Positions 9,863 through 17,077 of a DNA stretch of 64,000 nt are shown piece by piece. Below the pieces are notes generated by a model. That model did not search any database. It was given only the letters and a program-made list of their open reading frames with translations, and had not been told where the DNA came from. This stretch comes from Lachnoclostridium phytofermentans (GTDB lineage Bacteria > Bacillota > Clostridia > Lachnospirales > Lachnospiraceae): positions 62,001 to 126,000 of the forward strand of contig NZ_JPOF01000008.1 in assembly GCF_000733755.1 (NCBI RefSeq). The letters are read 5' to 3'. The position numbers were made by a program, and so were the translations under genes. Within the stretch, counting starts at the first letter, position 1. Each line of letters opens with the position of its first letter.

Positions 9863-9915
9863 TAAAACTATCAAGGTAGTATTTTTCTTCAAGTATCACT
9901 TTGATAGTTTTTTGT
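9863..9915 (+). terminator. terminator between GH4 gene and convergent esterases
   Basis: An 11-bp perfect stem (aaaactatcaa with ttgatagtttt) is followed on the + strand by a T-rich run. A-rich flanks on the left mean it may also work for the converging minus-strand operon. Confidence 0.8.
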
Positions 9916-9944
9916 TTGTAATTATTTTAATCTAGCAGCTACTC

Positions 9945-10712
9945 TTAATATTCCCGTGTCTTTAGATATTTCTCAAAAAACATTATAAGTCCATGTTCTG
10001 CGCAAGAATAGCTGTGTCCCATATTATCAAATAGATGGAATTGATAGTGAAAAGGATTGTTTTCATAAGAAAGAATAAGATCTCTCATCTTTTCATTGTC
10101 ACATCTCCAAGGATCGGATTCTCCACAGGAATGGAAAATCTGAGGTAAAGTGCGCTTATCATTAATCAAAGATTGCGCTAGATGCTTGATACTATATTTT
10201 GTTTTCTGAAGGTCTCCTTCTCCAAACAACACTCTTTTTTGCATAGGGCGATAGGAAAAATCCGCATCCGCTTTATCACCAGCGCCAAAAGCAGCAATAT
10301 ATCCGAAGGTTTCAGGGTAGGTTAATCCAGCTTGAAAACAGCCATATCCACCATTTGAAAAACCAGAGACAATATTTTTTGAGCGATCCTTTGGTAGTAA
10401 AGGAAACATAGAATGTATCATTTCAGGGAGTTCTTTTCCTACGTATGTTCCATAACGCTCTCCTTCTGCCATATCGATAAAGCAAGAATTATAGACATGT
10501 GGACAAAATACTGCGAGATGTTCTTTCTTTGCTAATTCTATTAAGTTTGTCTCTAATGCCCAAGCCATGTGATCACCACTGCCTCCATGATAGAGCCAGA
10601 GTATTCTAGGTAAATTACCATTCTCATCATAGAGTTGTTCTGGTACAATTGCAAGTACTTCCATTATCATCCCTAATACTTTACTAGGAAGGTGTAATTG
10701 CATTACTGCCAT
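9945..10712 (-). CDS. esterase family protein (esterase D / tributyrin esterase fold), active
   Basis: 255-residue alpha/beta hydrolase of the putative-esterase family (Pfam Esterase), the fold of tributyrin esterase EstA and feruloyl esterases. It shows the oxyanion region LWLYHGGSGDHMAW, the nucleophile elbow GFSNGGYGC (Ser), the acid loop SCGESDPWR and the catalytic His in NMGHSYSCAEH, so the triad looks complete. No signal peptide, so it acts in the cytoplasm, probably deacylating acetylated or feruloylated sugars or short-chain esters. The start is fixed by a near-perfect aaaggaggtg site. Its first 10 bases overlap the end of the upstream paralogue (10703-11446), so the two are one operon and likely work together. 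Confidence 0.85.
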   Translation of the reverse strand: MAVMQLHLPSKVLGMIMEVLAIVPEQLYDENGNLPRILWLYHGGSGDHMAWALETNLIELAKKEHLAVFCPHVYNSCFIDMAEGERYGTYVGKELPEMIHSMFPLLPKDRSKNIVSGFSNGGYGCFQAGLTYPETFGYIAAFGAGDKADADFSYRPMQKRVLFGEGDLQKTKYSIKHLAQSLINDKRTLPQIFHSCGESDPWRCDNEKMRDLILSYENNPFHYQFHLFDNMGHSYSCAEHGLIMFFEKYLKTREY

Positions 10713-11446
10713 GGGCTCACCTCCTTTGATATATTGGTGATAACTTCCGATAATTTGTTCATTGCTTGAAATATAAACTGTTTATCAGGAAGAAGTTCAA
10801 GATGGACCTTTTTATTGTGGTATTGGGAAAGGTGGTTACATAATTCACAATTTTGTTTGTACACATTGCTCAGAGAATTCGTGATTAGAGTAATATCTGT
10901 ATTAAAACTATCTACAGAGATTATATTAGGATTCCAGAGATTTTGAGCACTATTTTGAAAAGAATCTTGATCACCTAACCAAAGGGAGATGTCGTTTAAA
11001 TTCTCTTTATTATAGAAATCATTGATATCAAATTGCCCTTCAATGGTAACCACTTTCTGATAGAAGGATGGAACAGTTATCGCCGCTAATATAGCAGTAT
11101 ATCCACCGGTACCAATTCCTCCAATATAGCGAGAGGTTTGCTCCTTCTTTAATGGAAACCAAGTGGAACATAGAGAAGGCAATTCTTTCGTTAGAAATTG
11201 AAAAAAATTATAATTATTTTTAGTGTCTAAAAATAAGCTATTATTCCCCTGTGGCATTATTAATGCACAATTACTATGCTCAAAGAATGACTCTATTCCA
11301 AGTCGAAGCCATTGACTGTGATCCATGTTTGAGTCATGTAATAAATAGAGTGAATTCATCGGTTCTTTAGATTCTGGAAGTAAGACATCGAAACCAATTG
11401 GCATCTTTAATGCGCTAGATTGTATCTGTGTTTGTATCCATCTCAT
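10703..11446 (-). CDS. esterase-fold paralogue that has lost its catalytic residues
   Basis: 247 residues, related along its length to the downstream esterase (SLYLLHDSNMDHSQW matches the oxyanion loop region, TGGYTAILAA the helix after the elbow). The nucleophile elbow reads GGIGTGGY, with Gly (codon ggt) where Ser is expected, and the C-terminal His position reads LPDKQFIF rather than a GHxW-type motif. No signal peptide is visible. It overlaps the functional esterase gene by 10 bases and is preceded by an aaagga site. The reading frame is intact, so this looks like a retained non-catalytic partner or sugar-binding protein rather than a pseudogene. Fold call likely, loss of activity inferred. 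Confidence 0.75.
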   Translation of the reverse strand: MRWIQTQIQSSALKMPIGFDVLLPESKEPMNSLYLLHDSNMDHSQWLRLGIESFFEHSNCALIMPQGNNSLFLDTKNNYNFFQFLTKELPSLCSTWFPLKKEQTSRYIGGIGTGGYTAILAAITVPSFYQKVVTIEGQFDINDFYNKENLNDISLWLGDQDSFQNSAQNLWNPNIISVDSFNTDITLITNSLSNVYKQNCELCNHLSQYHNKKVHLELLPDKQFIFQAMNKLSEVITNISKEVSPWQ

Positions 11447-11472
11447 AGGTATATCCTTTCTTTATCTAGTAT

Positions 11473-11583
11473 ATATAGTCGGTGATTTATTTCTAACATT
11501 CTTTTTTCGCTCACAACTCGCTTTTGCTCCTCGCAAAAACGGTTCACTCGAAACAATGTTGAAATTTTAATCACCGACTATAT
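11473..11583. repeat. nested palindromic element (possible MITE-like repeat)
   Basis: Perfect 15-bp inverted repeats (atatagtcggtgatt at 11473-11487 and its complement at 11569-11583) bracket a second imperfect pair (taacattc...cg with cgaaacaatgtt) and an inner hairpin (ttttgc with gcaaaa near 11522-11538). The whole can fold into one 111-base stem. It sits between divergent genes with no T tract on either strand, so it is more like a small mobile or structural repeat than a terminator. Confidence 0.6.
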
Positions 11584-11736
11584 AGTAAATTCCACATCTT
11601 TTTTGTCGTAGTGTCCTTAATCAGTTATAGACCAAAAATCTAGAAATTGCAATGCTTATCCCTATTATTTCGTAAGCTCCCCACTTTACAACCCAGAAAG
11701 AATATGAGAGAATGAAACGGATAAAATGTAATTACT

Positions 11737-11759
11737 GTCAACTATCATAAATTGTTGAC
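11737..11759. promoter_or_regulatory. possible operator (gtcaac-11-gttgac) upstream of the PHP gene
   Basis: A 6-bp inverted repeat with 11-base spacer lies 31 bases before the PHP start, and the right half overlaps a ttgacg that could serve as a -35 box. Short enough to be chance. The rest of 11584-11736 shows no gene. Confidence 0.3.
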
Positions 11760-11790
11760 GATCAGGATAAAATGACTTTGGAGGATTACC

Positions 11791-12519
11791 ATGAAAGACA
11801 TCTTAGACGTTCACACCCATACCCTGGCAAGTGGTCATGCGTACAATACGATAAAAGAAATGGCAATGGAGGCATCTGAAAGGGGAATTGAATTACTTGG
11901 AATAACCGAACATGCACCAACCATGCCTGGAACTTGTCATGAGTTTTATTTTCAGAATCTTCACGTTGTTCCTAGAGAAATGTATGGGGTACAACTTCTC
12001 CTTGGAAGTGAGTTAAATATTTTAGACCATAAGGGAACTCTTGATTTACCCAATCAAGTGCTCAAAAAACTAGATATTTGTATCGCTAGCATCCATCCTC
12101 CCTGTTATCAAAAAGGTACCATTGAGGAGAATACGAATGCAATTGTTGGCGCGATGCAAAACCCTTATGTTAATATTATAGGTCACCCAGACGATGGTAG
12201 ATTCGAGCTTGATTATGAGACTGTAGTAAAAAAGGCAAAGGAATTTGGAGTAATACTAGAACTTAATAATTCTTCTTTAGCTCCTGGAAGTTTTCGACCA
12301 AATACCAGAGAAAATGACCTTACGATGCTTTTGTATTGTAAGCAATATGAAGTACCAGTTATTATGAGCAGCGATGCGCATACAGCATACGATATAGGAA
12401 ATCATGAATATGTAAAAGAGATAGTAAAAGAAGCGATGTTCCCAGAAGATTTGGTAATCAATCATTCCAAGGAAGTACTACTTCAAATGATAAAAAAGCG
12501 CAGAAATAGTATTCAATAA
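11791..12519 (+). CDS. PHP-domain phosphoesterase (YcdX family)
   Basis: 242 residues forming a single PHP domain. The metal-binding motifs are all present: DVHTHT near the N terminus, TEHA, the Glu of GSELNI, IASIHPP, GHPDD and SSDAH near the C terminus, which together would hold a trinuclear Zn/Mn site as in E. coli YcdX. Members of this group act as phosphatases or phosphoesterases on small substrates; the physiological substrate is not known. No signal peptide. An ATG with a ggagg site sets the start. It stands alone between the palindromic repeat and the glnA promoter. Confidence 0.88.
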   Translation: MKDILDVHTHTLASGHAYNTIKEMAMEASERGIELLGITEHAPTMPGTCHEFYFQNLHVVPREMYGVQLLLGSELNILDHKGTLDLPNQVLKKLDICIASIHPPCYQKGTIEENTNAIVGAMQNPYVNIIGHPDDGRFELDYETVVKKAKEFGVILELNNSSLAPGSFRPNTRENDLTMLLYCKQYEVPVIMSSDAHTAYDIGNHEYVKEIVKEAMFPEDLVINHSKEVLLQMIKKRRNSIQ

Positions 12520-12536
12520 TTCTCATTCGATTTCCA

Positions 12537-12565
12537 TTGACAAATAATTTGTCCACTGTTAAGAT
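12537..12565 (+). promoter_or_regulatory. sigma-A-type promoter for glnA
   Basis: Consensus -35 TTGACA (12537-12542), 17-base spacer, -10 TAAGAT (12560-12565). Transcription would begin near 12572, immediately ahead of a terminator hairpin, so the promoter reads through an attenuator-like leader into glnA. Confidence 0.7.
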
Positions 12566-12576
12566 GTTACATTATA

Positions 12577-12616
12577 GACAAAGGCGTCTTGGAAAAGGTG
12601 CCTTTGTCTTTTTTTT
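12577..12616 (+). terminator. intrinsic terminator in the glnA leader (possible attenuator)
   Basis: A 10-bp stem (agacaaaggc with gcctttgtct) with a ctt/aag inner pair is followed by eight T. It lies between the predicted glnA promoter and the glnA start, 50 bases upstream of the ATG. Because glnA is followed by an ANTAR-domain antiterminator, this is a candidate site for regulated readthrough; it could also simply end the PHP transcript. Confidence 0.75.
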
Positions 12617-12666
12617 GCAATTTTTGAGAGTATGATTAAAATAATTAATTGTTTGGGAGGTAACTT

Positions 12667-13998
12667 ATGAAACATTATACTAAGAAGGATATTTTAAGAT
12701 TAGTAGAGGAAGAGGATGTAGAATTTATCCGCCTTCAGTTTACCGATATGTACGGGAATCTTAAAAATGTAGCAGTGACAACAAGCCAATTGGAAAAAGT
12801 ATTAAATAACAAATGTATGTTTGATGGTTCTGCCATCGAAGGATTTGTACGCATTGAGGAATCTGATATGTATTTGCACCCTGACTTAAATACCTTTGAA
12901 ATATTTCCATGGAGACCACAACAAGGAAAGGTTGCAAGATTTATCTGTGACGTATATCGTACCGATGGAACACCATTTGAAGGAGATCCAAGATACATAT
13001 TAAAACGTGTATTACAAGAAGCGAAAGACCTTGGATACACATTTCATGTTGGTCCAGAATGCGAGTTTTTCCTCTTTGATGTAGGTGAGAATGGGTTACC
13101 AACTACAAAAACGAGGGAAAAAGGCGGTTATTTTGATGTAGGACCTATGGATGCTGGTGAAAATGCTAGAAGAGAGATGGTACTAACCTTGGAAGAGATG
13201 GGCTTTGAAGTGGAAGCATCTCACCATGAAGTTGCACCAGCTCAACATGAAATTGATTTCCATTATGAAGACGGTTTAACTACCGCAGATAATATTATGA
13301 CCTTTAAGATGGCTGTTCGCACCGTCGCAAGACGTCATGGCATGCATGCTACCTTCATGCCTAAACCAAAGTCTGGTGTCAATGGTTCTGGAATGCATAT
13401 TAACATGTCTCTTGAGAAAGATGGGGAGAATAGTTTTTATGATCCAAATGATAAATTAGGATTAAGTGAAGTTGCCTATCAGTTTATAGCAGGATTAATG
13501 CATCATGTTCCTAGTATGACTGCAATAACTAATCCATTGGTTAACTCTTATAAGCGATTAGTTCCTGGTTATGAAGCACCAGTTTATATTGCATGGTCTT
13601 CTGTCAATCGTAGCCCACTGATCAGAATTCCAGATGGAAGAGAAGATAGCACTAGAGTGGAGTTACGAAGCCCAGATCCAGCAACGAATCCATATCTAGC
13701 TCTAGCAGTATGTCTTGCGGCAGGACTAGATGGAATTAAAAAGAAGATGACTCCTCCTGCTCATGTTGATAAGAATATCTTCTCTATGAGCGAACAGGAT
13801 CGACTTGATTTGGGAATTCGCAATCTTCCTGGCAGTTTAGGAGAGGCCTTAGAAGAATTTGAAAACAGTGAGTTCATGAAAGAAGTATTAGGAAGTCATG
13901 CTTTCTATACTTATATAAAAGCAAAGAGAGCAGAATGGATCCAGTATCGTACGCAAGTCTCAGAATGGGAAATTGACCAATACCTTAACCGTATTTAG
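12667..13998 (+). CDS. glnA: glutamine synthetase, type I
   Basis: 443 residues, the normal size of the short (GSI-alpha) clostridial/Bacillus form. The enzyme makes glutamine from glutamate, ammonia and ATP. Visible signatures include the N-terminal beta-grasp with [13 protein letters not shown] and FDGSAIEGF, the catalytic core with VGPECEFF, the metal-binding [12 protein letters not shown], the ATP loop [17 protein letters not shown] and the glutamate-binding NRSPLIRIP and [15 protein letters not shown] strong ggaggt site precedes the ATG. It is preceded by its own promoter and a leader terminator and is followed after 30 bases by an ANTAR-domain regulator, an arrangement known for nitrogen-controlled antitermination in clostridia. 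Confidence 0.98.
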   Translation: MKHYTKKDILRLVEEEDVEFIRLQFTDMYGNLKNVAVTTSQLEKVLNNKCMFDGSAIEGFVRIEESDMYLHPDLNTFEIFPWRPQQGKVARFICDVYRTDGTPFEGDPRYILKRVLQEAKDLGYTFHVGPECEFFLFDVGENGLPTTKTREKGGYFDVGPMDAGENARREMVLTLEEMGFEVEASHHEVAPAQHEIDFHYEDGLTTADNIMTFKMAVRTVARRHGMHATFMPKPKSGVNGSGMHINMSLEKDGENSFYDPNDKLGLSEVAYQFIAGLMHHVPSMTAITNPLVNSYKRLVPGYEAPVYIAWSSVNRSPLIRIPDGREDSTRVELRSPDPATNPYLALAVCLAAGLDGIKKKMTPPAHVDKNIFSMSEQDRLDLGIRNLPGSLGEALEEFENSEFMKEVLGSHAFYTYIKAKRAEWIQYRTQVSEWEIDQYLNRI

Positions 13999-14028
13999 GA
14001 GTATAAATCATAACGGAGGTGGTCAATT

Positions 14029-14571
14029 TTGCTGAGTATAATCATAGTATTCCCAAAGATTGAGGACGCGAATAACATAAGAAATATCTTAGTACGTGGC
14101 GGATATGAAGTGAATGCGACCTGTACTACCGGTGCGCAAGCAATCACTATAGCAAATGAACTTGATGAAGGAATTGTTATCTGTGGATTTCGTCTAGCGG
14201 ATATGCTATATCGAGAGCTAAATAGTTACCTGCCTCGTGGATTTGAGATGCTTTTATTAGCTTCACCACAAAAGTTATTAGAGTATGCAGATGGTAATAT
14301 CCTAAGCCTTAGTATGCCAATCAAGTTACAAGATTTTTTAAACACTCTTCAGTTGATGACTTACAATTACATGCGCCGAAAGAAGAGAGATAAGAATAAA
14401 CCTAAAGATCGTACTACAGCTCAGAGGGAAATTATCACCAGAGCTAAGACTCTGTTAATGGAACGTAACAAGATGACAGAAGAAGAGGCACATCGTTACA
14501 TCCAAAAGACTAGTATGGATAGTGGCACCAATATGGTAGAAACAGCAGAAATGATCTTGAGTATGATGTAG
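14029..14571 (+). CDS. ANTAR-domain response regulator, probable antiterminator of glnA
   Basis: 180 residues from a TTG start that has a ggaggt site 8 bases upstream; no ATG fits. The N-terminal 110 residues follow a receiver-like fold but the phospho-acceptor position reads IVICGF instead of VILDI, so the Asp is missing and this is probably a pseudo-receiver. The C-terminal 55 residues form an ANTAR RNA-binding domain (REIITRAKTLLMERNKMTEEEAHRYIQKTSMDSG, three helices with the conserved Ala and aromatic positions). ANTAR proteins bind paired hexaloop hairpins to stop terminator formation. Position directly after glnA argues that it controls nitrogen genes, including possibly glnA itself. 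Signal input unknown given the missing Asp. Confidence 0.88.
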   Translation: MLSIIIVFPKIEDANNIRNILVRGGYEVNATCTTGAQAITIANELDEGIVICGFRLADMLYRELNSYLPRGFEMLLLASPQKLLEYADGNILSLSMPIKLQDFLNTLQLMTYNYMRRKKRDKNKPKDRTTAQREIITRAKTLLMERNKMTEEEAHRYIQKTSMDSGTNMVETAEMILSMM

Positions 14572-14684
14572 TTCTATTCATATTATACATCATTGGAATT
14601 CGAAATTCCTATGCTATGAAAGTGGCTAGAATCTTGCATTTAAGATAATTGATGTATATAATAAATCATCAGATATTTTGCCAC

Positions 14685-14739
14685 GGCAATTTGTGCAGGC
14701 TCACAAAGTTGCCCTTTTAAGATAAGGCGCCAAAGCGCC
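14685..14739 (+). other. two consecutive hairpins upstream of dapF
   Basis: First, ggcaa-tttgtg pairs with cacaaagttgcc (14685-14713) and is followed by a weak cttttaa, possibly ending the ANTAR transcript. Second, ggcgc-caaa-gcgcc (14726-14739) stops 5 bases before the dapF ribosome site and could modulate its translation. No known riboswitch was recognised. Confidence 0.5.
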
Positions 14740-14754
14740 AGAATGGAGGTTAAA

Positions 14755-15588
14755 ATGAAATTTACAAAGATGCAAGGCTGCGGAAATGATTATGTCTACG
14801 TAAATTGCTTGGAAGAAGCATTAAATAATCCGAATGAAGTAGCAAAAAAGGTAAGTGATCGACGTTTTGGAATTGGTTCCGATGGACTCATATTAATTAA
14901 ACCTTCCAATATTGCAGACTTTACAATGCATATGTACAATGCAGATGGTTCTCAAGGGAAAATGTGCGGAAATGGGATTCGTTGCGTTGGTAAATATGTT
15001 TATGACCATGGTATGACACAAAAAACAAGTCTAGCTATTGAGACCTTAGGTGGTGTGAAATACTTAGACTTAATTGTTGATAACGGAAAAGTAACAGAAG
15101 TAACCGTTGATATGGGGGAACCAGTATTAGATCCTAAATTAATACCGATTGCAGTCGATAAGGAACAGGTATTAAATATGCCAATAACGATTGCGAATCG
15201 TGAATTTTTCATCACTGGTGTATCGGTAGGAAACCCTCATGCGGTTACGTTTATAGATGATACAAAATCTTTCCCCATCGAAACATATGGCCCATTATTT
15301 GAAGAACATCCATTGTTCCCTGAAAAGATGAATACAGAATTTGTACAAATTCTTGACCGTAAGACCGTCAATATGCGAGTTTGGGAGCGTGGCTCTGCGG
15401 AAACTCATGCTTGTGGAACCGGAGCTACGAGTTCTGTGTATGCAGCAATCTTAAATGGCTTAACGGAAGATGAAGTGACAGTTCATATGTTAGGCGGTGA
15501 TGTTGTTATTCGTTATGATAGAGAGAAGAATCGTCTCTTTATGACGGGACCTGCTGTTACGGTTTTTGATGGTGAGATAGAGATATAG
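14755..15588 (+). CDS. dapF: diaminopimelate epimerase
   Basis: 277 residues from the ATG at 14755, chosen because ggaggt lies 5 bases before it; an upstream ATG at 14743 contains the ribosome site itself. The enzyme converts LL- to meso-diaminopimelate for lysine and peptidoglycan. Both catalytic cysteines are present, in GNGIRCVGKY and ETHACGTGAT, with the two-fold pseudo-symmetric halves expected of the family and the N-terminal MQGCGNDYVYV. It is followed by dapL (172-base gap), which makes its substrate, so the pair supplies meso-DAP by the aminotransferase shortcut. Confidence 0.97.
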   Translation: MKFTKMQGCGNDYVYVNCLEEALNNPNEVAKKVSDRRFGIGSDGLILIKPSNIADFTMHMYNADGSQGKMCGNGIRCVGKYVYDHGMTQKTSLAIETLGGVKYLDLIVDNGKVTEVTVDMGEPVLDPKLIPIAVDKEQVLNMPITIANREFFITGVSVGNPHAVTFIDDTKSFPIETYGPLFEEHPLFPEKMNTEFVQILDRKTVNMRVWERGSAETHACGTGATSSVYAAILNGLTEDEVTVHMLGGDVVIRYDREKNRLFMTGPAVTVFDGEIEI

Positions 15589-15760
15589 GAAGTAGTGAGA
15601 AAATAAAGCAGTATTTTATACGCTTTTTATTTCTGGTAGTATCTAATCTGCTCTAAGATTTGCTATGCAATAAATGCTAATTCAGAGAATTGACAAGAGC
15701 TTACGTAAACCTCAGTACAAAAAAGATGCTTGTTAAATGCACAATAGAATGGAGGTTACA

Positions 15761-16975
15761 ATGTTTAAAATAAATCAAAACTACTTAAAATTACAAGGTA
15801 GTTATCTTTTTTCAACGATTGGAAAAAAGGTACGTACCTATAAAGAAGAAAATCCCGATAAGAATGTGATAAGTCTTGGAATTGGTGATGTAACACTTCC
15901 TCTTGCACCCAGTATAATTAGTGCGCTTCACAGAGCGACCGATGAGATGGCAGCAAAAGAAACATTCAAAGGCTATTCCCCGGACTTAGGATACGAATTT
16001 TTACGCAGTGCAATCGCAAAACACGATTATGAAGCTAGAGGAGTACAAATTGCAATTGATGAAATCTTCATCAGTGATGGTGCTAAGAGTGATTCTGGTA
16101 ACATTGGTGATATATTTGCAGAAGACAATAAAATAGCAGTTTGTGATCCAGTGTATCCTGTCTATGTGGATACGAATGTAATGGCTGGTAGAACAGGAGA
16201 GTTTGATTCTACTACTGGTAAGTGGAGCAATGTAATTTATATGCCTTGCTCGAAAGATAATAATTTCGTACCAATGCTACCAAAGGAAACTCCAGATATT
16301 ATCTATCTATGTTTTCCTAACAATCCAACAGGATCAGCAATTACGAAGAATGAACTTCAAAAATGGGTAGATTATGCGAATGAAAAAGGAGCAGTAATCA
16401 TTTATGATGCTGCATATGAGGCATACATTAGCGAGGATGATTGTCCTCATACCATTTACGAATGTGATGGAGCAAAAAAATGTGCCATTGAACTTCGAAG
16501 CTTTAGTAAAAATGCTGGGTTTACTGGTACTAGGCTTGGTTTTACAGTAGTACCAAAGGAATTAATTAGTGACGGAGTTCCTTTAAATAATTTATGGGCA
16601 AGACGCCATGGTACTAAATTTAATGGTGCTCCCTATATTATTCAGGCCGCAGGTGCTGCCGTTTACTCCCCAGAAGGAATTGCACAAACAAGAGAGCAGA
16701 TCGATTATTATATGAATAATGCACGCGTTATTCGCGATGGTTTATTAGAAGCAGGATATCAGGTATCTGGTGGTGTCAATGCTCCTTATATCTGGTTACA
16801 GACACCAAATGGAATGACATCGTGGGAATTCTTTGATCATCTCCTTCAAAATGCATCTGTGGTTGGAACACCAGGCTCTGGCTTTGGACCAAGTGGAGAA
16901 GGGTATTTCCGATTGACTGCATTCGGTACGTATGAAAATACGCTAGAAGCCTTAAGAAGAATTAAGAATTTATAA
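15761..16975 (+). CDS. dapL: LL-diaminopimelate aminotransferase
   Basis: 404 residues from the ATG at 15761, which has a ggaggt site; an in-frame ATG at 15737 lacks one. Fold type I, PLP-dependent. Visible marks: [10 protein letters not shown], the DGAKSDSGN substrate loop of DapL enzymes, [16 protein letters not shown] and the PLP lysine in [14 protein letters not shown]. It converts tetrahydrodipicolinate directly to LL-DAP with glutamate as donor, bypassing the acylated intermediates. DapF, which acts next, is encoded just upstream. Size matches characterised DapL proteins. A bidirectional terminator follows. Confidence 0.96.
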   Translation: MFKINQNYLKLQGSYLFSTIGKKVRTYKEENPDKNVISLGIGDVTLPLAPSIISALHRATDEMAAKETFKGYSPDLGYEFLRSAIAKHDYEARGVQIAIDEIFISDGAKSDSGNIGDIFAEDNKIAVCDPVYPVYVDTNVMAGRTGEFDSTTGKWSNVIYMPCSKDNNFVPMLPKETPDIIYLCFPNNPTGSAITKNELQKWVDYANEKGAVIIYDAAYEAYISEDDCPHTIYECDGAKKCAIELRSFSKNAGFTGTRLGFTVVPKELISDGVPLNNLWARRHGTKFNGAPYIIQAAGAAVYSPEGIAQTREQIDYYMNNARVIRDGLLEAGYQVSGGVNAPYIWLQTPNGMTSWEFFDHLLQNASVVGTPGSGFGPSGEGYFRLTAFGTYENTLEALRRIKNL

Positions 16976-16994
16976 TGCAGGATAAAATAACTTG

Positions 16995-17045
16995 AAAACA
17001 AAAGATGGACCATCAGCTTATCGCCGATGATCCATCTTTTGTTTT
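16995..17045. terminator. bidirectional terminator between dapL and the cation ATPase gene
   Basis: A 15-bp stem (aaaacaaaagatgga with tccatcttttgtttt) extended by ccatcagc/gatgat pairing, with T-rich and A-rich flanks, serves both converging genes. Confidence 0.85.
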
Positions 17046-17077
17046 ATAGAAACTACTATAATCATGTATAGTAATGA

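Noticed and set aside
14685-14739. Lysine riboswitch upstream of dapF
   Set aside because: The leader is too short and lacks the conserved five-way-junction elements; only two small hairpins are present.
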